A stretch of DNA of 64,000 nt from Psychroflexus longus (GTDB lineage: Bacteria > Bacteroidota > Bacteroidia > Flavobacteriales > Flavobacteriaceae), in assembly GCF_020164595.1 (NCBI RefSeq), contig NZ_JAIQZE010000008.1, positions 80,267-144,266 of the forward strand, in the 5' to 3' direction. Position 1 is the stretch's first letter, and every line of letters starts with the position of its first letter. Below the pieces are notes generated by a model. That model ran no database searches. It was not told the DNA's origin and was given only the letters and a program-made list of their open reading frames with translations. The position numbers were made by a program, and so were the translations under genes. Positions 35,599 to 44,596 of the stretch are shown here, one piece after another.

Positions 35599-35935
35599 TT
35601 TTGGCGTCTTTGATATCTAACTTTTCAGCAAAGTAGTCGCAGAAATCTCTCATCGTTGCAGTCATCTTTTCATCATCTGTTGCTCTCTGGAAGGTATCTG
35701 TCATCCCTACAAAAATTTGATGAAAAAACTTTTTCATCTCGTCAACTGGCATCTCTTTGGTCCAGAGATCAATACGCAAGGTTTCTTGAGCTTTGTGATC
35801 CCAAATACTTAAAAAGGCAGCTTTGGCCTCTTCGTTGTCAATACCACCATCTTGTGCAGACCAGGTTAACTTTTCTGGAATTCTATTATCGTCTGTTACA
35901 ACATTGATTTTAATTTCAGATTTTTTTTCAATCAT
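35582..35935 (-). CDS. gldC: Gliding motility protein GldC
   Basis: This 117-residue soluble protein matches flavobacterial GldC: start KKSEIKINVVTDDNRIPEKLTWSA, then AKAAFLSIWDHKAQETLRIDLWTKEM, then EMKKFFHQIFVGMTDTF and RDFCDYFAEKL. GldC is an accessory gliding protein encoded with GldB and with unknown biochemistry. Only 2 bp separate its start from the gldB stop, and it overlaps the downstream small gene. The tail (DIKDAKNDAKE) is variable among relatives. Confidence 0.9.
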   Translation of the reverse strand: MIEKKSEIKINVVTDDNRIPEKLTWSAQDGGIDNEEAKAAFLSIWDHKAQETLRIDLWTKEMPVDEMKKFFHQIFVGMTDTFQRATDDEKMTATMRDFCDYFAEKLDIKDAKNDAKE

Positions 35936-35937
35936 AA

Positions 35938-36894
35938 CTAAGGTTTATATTTTGATTTTTTAAAAATAACATCCGACTCTAGTTCTAAGAGTTCTTTTAT
36001 GTTTGTATTAGGATATTTATTCATGTAAGCTCTCACAATCTGCCATCCTATATATTGACCGATTCTTGGAGAAGACTCATTGTCTAGTTCCAAATAAAAT
36101 TTTGAATATGGTGCTAAATTTATAAAGCGGTCTTCTAGACGTTTATCTGTGGAGTAAATCAAATTACGCTCAACAAAAAAAGACCAGATTTCAGTTTCAT
36201 TTTCTTTGGCCCATTTTAACTGTTCTTCAGAATAATAAATTTTCGCATGATCAGATTCAAAAGGCATTAAAAGATCTTTCAGATAAAGAATTTTGCCGTG
36301 GTTAATCATATCAGACAAAAACGTCCTAGATCGTTTAGAATTTAATTTTTGCTTTATAAATGCTTCAGCTATGTCTGAAATTAAAAATTCTTTATCCTGC
36401 TGTAAGGCAATATATTTAGCTAAGCCTTCATAAAATTTATGCTGACTTCCTAAATAATTATCTAGAGAAATTAATAAGGCATCTTCCGTCAAAACTAATT
36501 TTCGCCTGTAATTTACCTCCTCTGCTAGAGTATAAACTGTTGGAATCTTATAGTCTGGAAAGTAGAACTTAGCATATTTAAAAAAATGTTCAATTCTTTC
36601 CGTTTCTTCATTAAAATCTGGGAATTCCTTTTGAACTTCAGAGTTGATTTCTTTCTGCAAATCGCTCTGCATTTTAATAACCCAAAGACTGTCTGGAACT
36701 TGGTCCGGGAAGAGAGTTGGATATTTTGACTTCAATGCTGATAAATTGTCTGGAGTTGTCTCTGCAAATGCAATATCGAAACGCCTAACCTCTGTATCAA
36801 TTGTTAAGGCTTCTGCCTTAGGATTTAGTTTGGAGTTTTCGTCACAGGCTGATAAAACAAAAAAAAGACTTAACAAAATTAAACGAATCCTCAT
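35938..36894 (-). CDS. gldB: Gliding motility lipoprotein GldB
   Basis: This 318-residue lipoprotein has a type II signal MRIRLILLSLFFVLSAC with the lipobox cysteine at residue 17, and so is anchored in the cell envelope. The mature part contains EVRRFDIAFAETTPDNLSALK, then YLGSQHKFYEGLAKYIALQQ and a C-terminal APYSKFYLELDNESSPRIGQYIGWQIVRAYM, as in GldB. GldB is essential for flavobacterial gliding and chitin use. The start is ATG 36894 rather than TTG 36921, because the lipobox position then fits. First gene of the gldB-gldC unit; divergent from nadE. Confidence 0.93.
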   Translation of the reverse strand: MRIRLILLSLFFVLSACDENSKLNPKAEALTIDTEVRRFDIAFAETTPDNLSALKSKYPTLFPDQVPDSLWVIKMQSDLQKEINSEVQKEFPDFNEETERIEHFFKYAKFYFPDYKIPTVYTLAEEVNYRRKLVLTEDALLISLDNYLGSQHKFYEGLAKYIALQQDKEFLISDIAEAFIKQKLNSKRSRTFLSDMINHGKILYLKDLLMPFESDHAKIYYSEEQLKWAKENETEIWSFFVERNLIYSTDKRLEDRFINLAPYSKFYLELDNESSPRIGQYIGWQIVRAYMNKYPNTNIKELLELESDVIFKKSKYKP

Positions 36895-36932
36895 ATTTCC
36901 AGACTTGATGTTTTTCAACAAAACAGATTACT

Positions 36933-36951
36933 TATATTTGGGACAAATGTA
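36933..36951. promoter_or_regulatory. Paired divergent -7 elements for nadE and gldB
   Basis: TATATTTG on the plus strand (36933-36940) and TACATTTG on the minus strand (36944-36951) both match TAnnTTTG, lie 3 bp apart and point outwards, toward nadE and gldB respectively. The -33 TTG elements are weak. With both starts within about 50 bp, these are good candidates for face-to-face promoters. Confidence 0.5.
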
Positions 36952-36976
36952 AGTATTAAAGCCTAAAAATAGCCTT

Positions 36977-37759
36977 ATGAAAACGCAGAAAACAATAGAT
37001 TACATCACAGATTGGATGAAGGATTATTTGAAAGAGAGTCAACAAAAGGGGTTTGTTATTGGAGTTTCTGGTGGAATTGATTCGGCTGTAACCTCAACAC
37101 TTTGCGCAACAACTGGCAAACCTACATTATGTATAGAATTGCCCATTCATCAGCATAAATCACAAGTATCCAGAGCAAGAAAGCATATAGATCAATTAGA
37201 GAGCAGGTTTGCAAATGTAAGCTCAATAAAAGTGGATTTATCCAACACATTTGATACGTTTAAGGCAAGTTTGCCCGAAATTGAAGATAAAGATTTACAA
37301 GATTTTTCACTTGCCAATTCCAGGGCGAGATTGAGAATGACAACGCTTTATTATTTTGCAGGGATCCATAGCTATTTGGTTGCTGGAACAGGAAATAAGG
37401 TTGAAGATTTTGGGGTTGGATTTTATACTAAATATGGAGATGGTGGCGTGGATTTAAGTCCTTTAGCAGACTTGATGAAAAGTGAAGTTTTCGAAATCGC
37501 AAAAGATTTAAGCGTAATTAGTGAAATACAAGAAGCAGAGCCTACAGACGGACTTTTTGGTGATAGCAGAACAGATGAAGACCAAATTGGCGCTAGCTAT
37601 GATGAATTGGAGTGGGCCATGGAGTTTGACGGAGATGAAGCTGAAATTACAGATAGACAACAAGAGGTATTGAAAATCTACAATAAACTACACTCGGCCA
37701 ATCAACATAAAATGCAACCAATTCCTGTTTGCGAAATTCCAGAAGAACTTAAAGATTAA
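36977..37759 (+). CDS. nadE: NH3-dependent NAD+ synthetase
   Basis: This 260-residue enzyme makes NAD+ from nicotinate adenine dinucleotide, ATP and ammonia. The ATP pyrophosphatase loop IGVSGGIDSAVTST is at about 28-41, ARLRMTTLYY and GTGNKVEDFGVGFYTKYGDGGVDLSPLADL line the substrate site, and EPTDGLFGDSRTDEDQIGASYDELEWAM covers the C-terminal region. There is no glutaminase domain, so it uses free ammonia. Divergent from gldB; gldBC next to nadE is, as I recall, common in flavobacteria. Confidence 0.95.
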   Translation: MKTQKTIDYITDWMKDYLKESQQKGFVIGVSGGIDSAVTSTLCATTGKPTLCIELPIHQHKSQVSRARKHIDQLESRFANVSSIKVDLSNTFDTFKASLPEIEDKDLQDFSLANSRARLRMTTLYYFAGIHSYLVAGTGNKVEDFGVGFYTKYGDGGVDLSPLADLMKSEVFEIAKDLSVISEIQEAEPTDGLFGDSRTDEDQIGASYDELEWAMEFDGDEAEITDRQQEVLKIYNKLHSANQHKMQPIPVCEIPEELKD

Positions 37760-37815
37760 TTGAAGTAAATGTTTTGATTTTTTGAAAGTCAAAAAGCTAC
37801 GTAAGAGCACTTAAA

Positions 37816-39768
37816 TTATAAGACCCTGTTTAATTTATTTGAAATTAAAACTTCGAGTCCATTGTATTCCATAGTTTCTCTCATCAGTTCTATATCTACA
37901 TCTTCTTTCTGATCTCTAATGATTTCGCTAAGCTCTTTTACCTTTTTTCTAATGAGAAAACGACGAAGATTTAGGATAGTTTCCATCACCTCACGTGGAT
38001 CCAAAACACTTTTATCGACCACAAAAATTTCCTGGCGCTTCCAATCGTGTAATTGATTTTTTTCATATTCCATCAATATGGATGTGACCTCCTCAGCGAG
38101 TTCAGGCTTCAAATGATTCACAAAACTATCGATCTTTAGAGTTCTATCCTTTACATAGGTTTCAATAATAAGATCGAATAATTCTTTGAAAATAGGGTTT
38201 GAAAATTCAACTTCATCTTCTTGTAATTCGATAAAAATTTTTTCAAAAACGACATATTCTCGTTTAACTTCTAAGTGTTTATCTTCTTCAAAATCAAAGT
38301 CAAAATCTACAAAAACAGCGGTCTGGTCTCCATATCTCAGCAATAACTGAATTAAACTTCGCTCCAGGACGTACTGCTGATCTACTTTAGGAACTGGGGT
38401 TGATTCTTTGGTTTCTTTTACAATTTCAAGTGTTTTACGTCTGTCTCCGCGACCTGCTTCTCTTCTGTCTTTAGCAAGAATTTGAGCCAGAGTACTAAAC
38501 AACACATCTTCTGAAACATCAAGAAGATTGGAGCAGGTTTGGATGTAGATTTCCTGAGTAATCTGGTCTGGAATTTTTGAAATTGAATTCACAATATCCC
38601 TTACCACTTCTGCCTTTTTAACTGGATCTTTCTCCGCATCTTTCAGTAGGAGAGAAGCTTTAAATCTTATAAAATCCTGAGCATTTTCATCAAGGTAAAG
38701 TTGCAGATCTTCAAGCGTATTGGCTTTTGCAAAGCTATCGGGATCTTCGCCTTCAGGAAAAAGACAAACTTTCACGTTCATGCCCTGTTCGAGAATCAAA
38801 TCGATTCCCCGAATGGAAGCTCTCAATCCCGCTGCATCACCGTCAAATAAAACCGTGACGTTATTGGTCAACCTACTGATGAGTCGGATTTGTTCTGGAG
38901 TTAAGGCTGTTCCTGAAGAAGCCACCACGTTCTCAATTCCAGTTTGGTTAAACTGAATTACATCCGTATAGCCTTCAACCAGGTAACAATTATCGGCTTT
39001 AGCAATAGCTTGCTTAGCCTGATAAAGTCCATAAAGCACTTTACTTTTATGGTAGACTTCACTTTCAGGCGAATTGAGGTATTTGGCCTGCTTTTTATCG
39101 TTAGTCAGAATTCGACCTCCAAAACCAAGCACACGTCCAGACATGGAATGAATGGGAAACATCACCCGACCCTTGAAGCGGTCGAATCGTTTTTCCCCCT
39201 TGACGATAGTAAGACCTGTTTTTTCGAGAAATTCTAATTTATAGGCTTTCTGTAGAGCTGTGTCTGTAAAAGCTTGCCACTCGTCCGGAGAATAGCCAAG
39301 ATCAAATTTCTCAATGGTTTCTGAAGTGAATCCCCGATTTTTAAAATAACTCAAGCCTACCGACTTACCTTCATCGGTATGAAGCATCTGTTTCACAAAG
39401 AAAGTTTTGGCAAATTCATTAACCAGATACATGCTTTCTCTCTCGCTGGCTTTTTCTTTTTCTTCTGAAGATTGCTCCGTTTCTTCAATTTCGATATTGT
39501 AGCGTTTTGCCAAATGCTTGATAGCTTCAGGATAAGTAAAGTGTTCGTGTTCCATCAAAAAAGCCACAACATTGCCACCTTTTCCCGAACTGAAATCTTT
39601 CCAAATTTGCTTTACCGGTGAGACCATGAAACTGGGCGAACGCTCTTCAGTAAATGGACTTAAGCCCTTAAAATTACTTCCCGATTTTTTAAGTTGAACG
39701 TAATCACCAATGACTTCCTCAACCCGGGAAATATCAAATACTTTGTCAATGGTGGTTTTACTTATCAA
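37816..39768 (-). CDS. dnaG: DNA primase DnaG lacking the zinc ligands
   Basis: This 650-residue primase makes RNA primers at the replication fork. The order is an N-terminal zinc-ribbon-like domain (about 1-100), an RNA polymerase/TOPRIM core with LVEGYTDVIQF (about 262-272) and VLFDGDAAGLRASIRG (about 305-320), and a C-terminal helicase-binding region. In the first domain the usual C-H-C-C zinc ligands are gone: the stretch reads GLSPFTEERSPSFMVSP and later WKDFSSGKGGN, with S, T, D and S in their places. I recall this as typical of flavobacterial DnaG. The core motifs are intact, so the enzyme should be active. Confidence 0.94.
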   Translation of the reverse strand: MISKTTIDKVFDISRVEEVIGDYVQLKKSGSNFKGLSPFTEERSPSFMVSPVKQIWKDFSSGKGGNVVAFLMEHEHFTYPEAIKHLAKRYNIEIEETEQSSEEKEKASERESMYLVNEFAKTFFVKQMLHTDEGKSVGLSYFKNRGFTSETIEKFDLGYSPDEWQAFTDTALQKAYKLEFLEKTGLTIVKGEKRFDRFKGRVMFPIHSMSGRVLGFGGRILTNDKKQAKYLNSPESEVYHKSKVLYGLYQAKQAIAKADNCYLVEGYTDVIQFNQTGIENVVASSGTALTPEQIRLISRLTNNVTVLFDGDAAGLRASIRGIDLILEQGMNVKVCLFPEGEDPDSFAKANTLEDLQLYLDENAQDFIRFKASLLLKDAEKDPVKKAEVVRDIVNSISKIPDQITQEIYIQTCSNLLDVSEDVLFSTLAQILAKDRREAGRGDRRKTLEIVKETKESTPVPKVDQQYVLERSLIQLLLRYGDQTAVFVDFDFDFEEDKHLEVKREYVVFEKIFIELQEDEVEFSNPIFKELFDLIIETYVKDRTLKIDSFVNHLKPELAEEVTSILMEYEKNQLHDWKRQEIFVVDKSVLDPREVMETILNLRRFLIRKKVKELSEIIRDQKEDVDIELMRETMEYNGLEVLISNKLNRVL

Positions 39769-39804
39769 CGGAAATCAATTTGAAAATTAATTAAAGGTAA
39801 AAAA

Positions 39805-40782
39805 TTATTTTTCACGATCGATCACATAATCGATCATGAGTTGTAGAGAAGCTTTATATTTAGATTCGGGATACTGCTGTAGAATTTCTGAAGCTTCTTT
39901 TTGGAAAGCTTTCATCTTAGTTTGGGCATACTCCAAACCTCCTGTAGATTTTACAAAATCAATTACCTGGTTAACCCGCTTTTTATCCTTATTGTGATTT
40001 TTTACTGAATTTATGATCCAGTCTTTGTCTTTTTTCGACACCTGGTTCAACGTGTAAATAAGAGGAAGGGTCATTTTCTGTTCTTTGATGTCAATCCCCG
40101 TGGGTTTACCAATTTTTTGCTCCCCATAATCAAATAAATCATCTTTTATCTGAAATGCCATTCCAATAAGCTCTCCAAATTTACGCATGGATTCCACATG
40201 AGCCGAGTCAGGCTTTACTGCCGCTGCGCCGAGACTGCAACATGCCGCAATAAGTGTAGCTGTTTTTTGACGGATAATTTCGTAATAAATATCTTCGGTA
40301 ATATCCAGTCTACGTGCTTTTTCAATTTGAAGCAACTCGCCTTCGCTCATCTCCCGAACCGCCACAGAAATGATTTTCAACAGGTCAAAATCATTGTTAT
40401 CAATAGATAGTAACAAGCCTTTTGACAACAAAAAATCACCCACCAAAACAGCGATTTTGTTTTTCCACAAAGCATTGATGGAAAAGAAACCACGACGCTG
40501 ATTGCTATCATCCACGATATCATCGTGAACCAAAGTAGCTGTATGAATTAGTTCGATAACTGATGCCCCTCGGTAAGTTCTATCATTGACCTCCCCATCA
40601 GACACCATTTTGGCTACCAAAAAAACAAACATAGGTCGCATTTGCTTACCTTTTCTATTGACTATAAAGTGGGTTATCTTGTTGAGGAGTGCTACCCGTG
40701 AAGACATAAAAAGAGAGAACTTTTTTTCAAAAAGTTCCATCTCATGAGCTATGGGTTCCTTTATTTGAGAGACTGTTTTCAA
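39805..40782 (-). CDS. Polyprenyl (octaprenyl-type) diphosphate synthase
   Basis: This 325-residue all-alpha prenyltransferase extends allylic diphosphates. The first aspartate-rich motif is DDIVDD (about 91-96, in LVHDDIVDDSNQRRG) and the second is DDLFD (about 217-221, in FQIKDDLFDYGEQKIGKPTG). RKGKQMRPMF near residue 45 is the pyrophosphate-binding segment. Members with this size in Bacteroidetes make the menaquinone side chain, but product length cannot be read safely. It is monocistronic between rlmN and dnaG. Confidence 0.9.
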   Translation of the reverse strand: MKTVSQIKEPIAHEMELFEKKFSLFMSSRVALLNKITHFIVNRKGKQMRPMFVFLVAKMVSDGEVNDRTYRGASVIELIHTATLVHDDIVDDSNQRRGFFSINALWKNKIAVLVGDFLLSKGLLLSIDNNDFDLLKIISVAVREMSEGELLQIEKARRLDITEDIYYEIIRQKTATLIAACCSLGAAAVKPDSAHVESMRKFGELIGMAFQIKDDLFDYGEQKIGKPTGIDIKEQKMTLPLIYTLNQVSKKDKDWIINSVKNHNKDKKRVNQVIDFVKSTGGLEYAQTKMKAFQKEASEILQQYPESKYKASLQLMIDYVIDREK

Positions 40783-40831
40783 GACTCACAAATATAGAGT
40801 TTATAATATTAAGAAAATATGAAAATTAGGC

Positions 40832-41878
40832 TTAAACCTTCATTTTATTAGCCAACTGTCCACAGGCTGCATCAATGTCTTTACCACGAGAATGTCTTAG
40901 GGTTACAGTGATGCGATTGGCTTCCAAAGCATTCACATATTTGGCCACAGCTACATCTGTTCCTTGCTGAAACTGGCCGTCATCTATGGGATTATATTCT
41001 ATGATATTCACCTTGCAAGGAATAGCTTTGCAGAATTCTACCAAAGCGCGGATATCTTCTTCTCGATCATTGATTCCATTCCAAACAATATATTCATAAG
41101 TCACAGATTTACCTGTTTTTTCATACCAATACACCAAAGAGTCTTTCAGATCGGCTAATGGAAATTTAGCATTGAAAGGCATAATTTGAGTTCTTACATC
41201 ATCAATAGCCGAATGTAATGAAACCGCCAAATGAAATTTAACATCATCATCTGCAAGTTTTTTAATCATTTTTGGAACGCCCGACGTTGATAACGTAATT
41301 CGTCGTGGCGACATCCCTAGTCCTTCCGGAGAAGTTATTTTTTCAATGGACTTCAACACATTATTATAATTCATCAAAGGCTCACCCATTCCCATATATA
41401 CAATATTGGAAAGCGGAATGCCATTGTAGAGTTTGCTTTCTTTATCAATCGCCACCACCTGGTCGAAAATTTCATCGGCGTTAAGGTTTCGAAGTCGTTT
41501 CAATTTTGCTGTGGCGCAAAATTTACAATCTAAACTACAGCCTACTTGTGAAGAGACACAAGCTGTAGTTCTGGACATGGTTGGAATCAAAACCGACTCC
41601 ACTGTAAAGCCATCGTGAAGTTTGACTGCATTTTTGATAGTGCCATCCTTGCTTCGCTGCATCTGGTCAACTTCAATGTTATTGATCACAAAATTATCAA
41701 TCAACATTTGCCGTGTTTCTTTTGACAAGTTGGTCATGTCCTCAAAGTTATAAGTCGCTTTGTTCCACAACCAATCATAAACTTGAGACCCTCTGAAGGA
41801 CTTATCCCCTTGAGAGACAAAGAAGTCCTGCAATTCTTTTTTACTTAGCGCGCGTATGTCTTTCTTTGAATTTTTCAC
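40832..41878 (-). CDS. rlmN: 23S rRNA/tRNA (adenine-C2)-methyltransferase RlmN
   Basis: This 348-residue radical-SAM enzyme methylates A2503 of 23S rRNA and A37 of some tRNAs. The cluster motif CSLDCKFC provides C114, C118 and C121. The substrate-adduct cysteine is in the C-terminal DIDAACGQLA, and the region VYMGMGEPLMNYNNVLKSIE is characteristic of RlmN rather than Cfr. Complete length, ending NKMKV. Short intergenic gaps on both sides. Confidence 0.96.
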   Translation of the reverse strand: MKNSKKDIRALSKKELQDFFVSQGDKSFRGSQVYDWLWNKATYNFEDMTNLSKETRQMLIDNFVINNIEVDQMQRSKDGTIKNAVKLHDGFTVESVLIPTMSRTTACVSSQVGCSLDCKFCATAKLKRLRNLNADEIFDQVVAIDKESKLYNGIPLSNIVYMGMGEPLMNYNNVLKSIEKITSPEGLGMSPRRITLSTSGVPKMIKKLADDDVKFHLAVSLHSAIDDVRTQIMPFNAKFPLADLKDSLVYWYEKTGKSVTYEYIVWNGINDREEDIRALVEFCKAIPCKVNIIEYNPIDDGQFQQGTDVAVAKYVNALEANRITVTLRHSRGKDIDAACGQLANKMKV

Positions 41879-41933
41879 GCTGCAAAATTAGGTAAAAAAG
41901 AGGGGAATCTTGTAAAAAGTATGTTATTCGAAA

Positions 41934-42797
41934 TTAATGATACTTATTAAATAAATCTGAAGCTTTATTGTAAGCCGATTCAAAGCTGGTCATGCGAATC
42001 GAATTATCGATATTTTTAGAATTGAAGTAAGACAACATTTTTTCGGTTTGCATGTTTCCGGTTAAGTCATCTTTTGCCATAGGGCAGCCACCAAAACCCT
42101 GAATCGCTCCATCGAATCTACGACATCCGCCGACAGTAGCGGCATGAACTTTTTCATACCAGGCGTCTGGAGTGGTATGTAAATGAGCTCCAAACTCCAT
42201 AGTGGGATATTTAGGAATAAGCGTTGAGAACAAATCTTCAATCACATCTGGTGTTGAACTCCCCACTGTATCCGATAAAGAAAGAATTTTTACTCCTAAA
42301 TCCGCCAACTTTTCTGTCCATTCACTCACTATATCCGTATTCCAGGGATCGCCGTAAGGATTTCCAAAACCCATAGATAAATAAGCCACAACCGATTTAT
42401 CCGATGCATGTGCTATTTCTAAGATAGATTTCAACACCTCAACAGATTCAGCAATCGTTTTGTGGGTGTTACGCATTTGGAAATTTTCAGAAATCGAAAA
42501 CGGATAACCCAAGTAATCAATCTCGGAAAACCTAGAAGCATCCTCTGCTCCTCTTCTATTAGCAACAATCGCCAATAATTTGCTTTGTGTTTGAGACAAA
42601 TCCAACATAGACAACACTTCTGCAGTATCCTGCATTTGCGGGATAGCTTTAGGCGAGACAAAACTGCCAAAATCTATGGTATCAAAGCCGCATTTGAGTA
42701 AGGATTGGATGTATCTGGCCTTTTCATCTGTAGGGATAAAAGGCTTGATGCCTTGCATAGCATCTCTGGGACATTCAATAAGTTTCACTGATTTCAT
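41934..42797 (-). CDS. Hydroxymethylglutaryl-CoA lyase
   Basis: This 287-residue TIM-barrel aldolase cleaves HMG-CoA to acetoacetate and acetyl-CoA, the last step of leucine breakdown. Seen: start LIECPRDAMQGIKPFIPT (the catalytic ECPRD in place of the commoner EVGPRDGLQ), a metal-site H-x-H in FGAHLHTTPD, and the flexible-loop motif QGFGGCPMAKDDLTGNMQTE with the active-site cysteine. The family also includes other HMGL-type acyl lyases, but the cysteine loop favours this function. Slightly short relative to mitochondrial homologues, normal for bacteria. Confidence 0.9.
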   Translation of the reverse strand: MKSVKLIECPRDAMQGIKPFIPTDEKARYIQSLLKCGFDTIDFGSFVSPKAIPQMQDTAEVLSMLDLSQTQSKLLAIVANRRGAEDASRFSEIDYLGYPFSISENFQMRNTHKTIAESVEVLKSILEIAHASDKSVVAYLSMGFGNPYGDPWNTDIVSEWTEKLADLGVKILSLSDTVGSSTPDVIEDLFSTLIPKYPTMEFGAHLHTTPDAWYEKVHAATVGGCRRFDGAIQGFGGCPMAKDDLTGNMQTEKMLSYFNSKNIDNSIRMTSFESAYNKASDLFNKYH

Positions 42798-42843
42798 GGG
42801 CCCAAATATACAGTTTTAAGGCATTTTCAAAAGTGAATTCAAC

Positions 42844-43461
42844 TTAAAGTAAAATCAGAATTGCTATCCCAATAAAAGTGATGACTTGAAACCACCTTAG
42901 GAATGAATAAGAAGTAGAAGACTTGAATAAAATTTTGGAGAGTTGATCTGAAAGTACAGCCACCAAACTAAAGATTACAAATGCCTGCAACATAAATAAA
43001 CCGCCCAAAACATAGAATTGCATCATCAAATCCTTTTCTGTATCCCACAAAAATCCTGGAAAAAACGCCAGAAAAAATATGGTAACTTTTGGGTTTAAAA
43101 TGTTCATGATAAAGCCTGTTTTAAAATCTGAAAAAGCTGATTTTTTTGAAATCACAATCTTATCCTGAGTGAAATTCTGAGGCGGGGAGGAATAGACTTT
43201 ATAGGCCAGATAAAGTAAGTAAAGAGCCCCGGCGATTTTTATACTCCAAAAAAGAGGTTCAGAATTTCTGATGATCAAAGAAACTCCAAAAGCTACTAAA
43301 GAGGTGTGAATAATAATCCCAGAAACTAAACCCAGGGCAATAATAATCCCTTTTTTATACCCACCGACAAGACTTTGTGAAAGCACGTAAATAATGTCTG
43401 GCCCTGGTGAAAGCGTCAAAAATATTGATGCAATAAGAAATGGGATGAGTTGTTCCAGCAT
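42844..43461 (-). CDS. LysE/RhtB family amino-acid exporter
   Basis: This 205-residue membrane protein has about six helices and the LysE-type start FLIASIFLTLSPGPDIIYVLSQSLVGGYKKGI (about 8-39), including the conserved SPGPD. The family exports lysine, threonine, homoserine lactones or similar solutes; the substrate is not predictable. It lies 6 bp after pyrD, suggesting co-transcription of unrelated functions. Confidence 0.9.
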   Translation of the reverse strand: MLEQLIPFLIASIFLTLSPGPDIIYVLSQSLVGGYKKGIIIALGLVSGIIIHTSLVAFGVSLIIRNSEPLFWSIKIAGALYLLYLAYKVYSSPPQNFTQDKIVISKKSAFSDFKTGFIMNILNPKVTIFFLAFFPGFLWDTEKDLMMQFYVLGGLFMLQAFVIFSLVAVLSDQLSKILFKSSTSYSFLRWFQVITFIGIAILILL

Positions 43462-43466
43462 AAGAT

Positions 43467-44489
43467 TTAGGACATTCTTTCCAAAATAGCTTGATTAATA
43501 GCTTTAACGAGTCCAGGGCCTTCGTAGACAAACCCAGTGTAAAGTTGAACCAGGCTGGCTCCCGCATCTAGTTTTTCCAGAGCATCTTCAGGAGTCATAA
43601 TCCCGCCCACACCAATAATCGAAAAAGCCTTATGACTTTTTTCAGATAAAAACCGAATCACTTCAGTTGAAGATTTGGTTAAAGGTTTTCCACTCAAACC
43701 TCCTGCCTCATGTTTATTTTCTGAAGCCAAACCTTCTCTGGAAATCGTAGTATTGGTAGCGATGACTCCAGCAATTTTTGTAATCTTGACGATATCAATA
43801 ATATCCAAAAGCTGAGATTCTGTAAGATCTGGTGCTATCTTAAGTAAGATTGGTTTTGGTTTCGATTTCTTTTGATTTTTAGCCTCTAAATAACTTAGTA
43901 ATTTTGTAAGTGGCTCCTTATCTTGAAGTGCTCTTAAATTAGGTGTATTTGGGGAACTCACATTGACTACAAAATAATCGACACAATCGAACAAAGCTTC
44001 AAAACTAAAGTCGTAATCATCGACAGCATCCTCGTTGGGAGTAACTTTATTCTTTCCGATGTTTCCACCAATCAGAACATCTGTATTTTTTCTTAACCGC
44101 TTCACGACTTCATCGACACCCTCATTATTGAAACCCATTCTATTAATAATAGCTGAGTCTTCCTGTAATCTAAACAAGCGTTTTTTTGGATTTCCAGGTT
44201 GAGCTTTAGGAGTTACGGTTCCTATTTCAATGAAACCAAAACCTAGGTTTGACAATTCCTTGTACAATTCTGCATTTTTATCAAAACCAGCAGCTAGACC
44301 AACCGGGTTTTTAAATTTAAGTCCAAAAACTTCTCTTTCCAAGCGTTTGTCTTCAAGTGAAAACATTTTTTTTAAAACAGAAGGAATACCAGGGAGTTGA
44401 TGAGCAAGCTTAATAGACTTGAAACTAAAATGATGCACTTTTTCAGGATCAAATCGAAATAAAATTGGCCTTAAAATCTGTTTGTACAT
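43467..44489 (-). CDS. pyrD: Dihydroorotate dehydrogenase (quinone), class 2
   Basis: This 340-residue membrane-associated flavoenzyme performs the fourth step of pyrimidine synthesis. Class 2 features are an N-terminal extension of about 45 residues, [36 protein letters not shown], and [11 protein letters not shown], where the serine is the catalytic base of class 2 in place of the cysteine of class 1. The FMN and phosphate loops [17 protein letters not shown] and [15 protein letters not shown] are also present. Electrons go to menaquinone. Upstream of the lysE-type gene by 5 bp. Confidence 0.95.
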   Translation of the reverse strand: MYKQILRPILFRFDPEKVHHFSFKSIKLAHQLPGIPSVLKKMFSLEDKRLEREVFGLKFKNPVGLAAGFDKNAELYKELSNLGFGFIEIGTVTPKAQPGNPKKRLFRLQEDSAIINRMGFNNEGVDEVVKRLRKNTDVLIGGNIGKNKVTPNEDAVDDYDFSFEALFDCVDYFVVNVSSPNTPNLRALQDKEPLTKLLSYLEAKNQKKSKPKPILLKIAPDLTESQLLDIIDIVKITKIAGVIATNTTISREGLASENKHEAGGLSGKPLTKSSTEVIRFLSEKSHKAFSIIGVGGIMTPEDALEKLDAGASLVQLYTGFVYEGPGLVKAINQAILERMS

Positions 44490-44571
44490 CTTTCCTTAAG
44501 TTTGGTTGCAAAAATATAGTAAATCTCTCTAAGACAATCGATTTGTAGAAGGTTTAATAGCTTCAAATTCA

Positions 44572-44579
44572 TATTTTTG
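44572..44579 (+). promoter_or_regulatory. Candidate -7 element for pepT
   Basis: TATTTTTG matches TAnnTTTG and lies 17 bp before the ATG. No clear -33 partner at 19 bp, so tentative. Confidence 0.4.
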
Positions 44580-44596
44580 AATAAAATAAAACTAGC

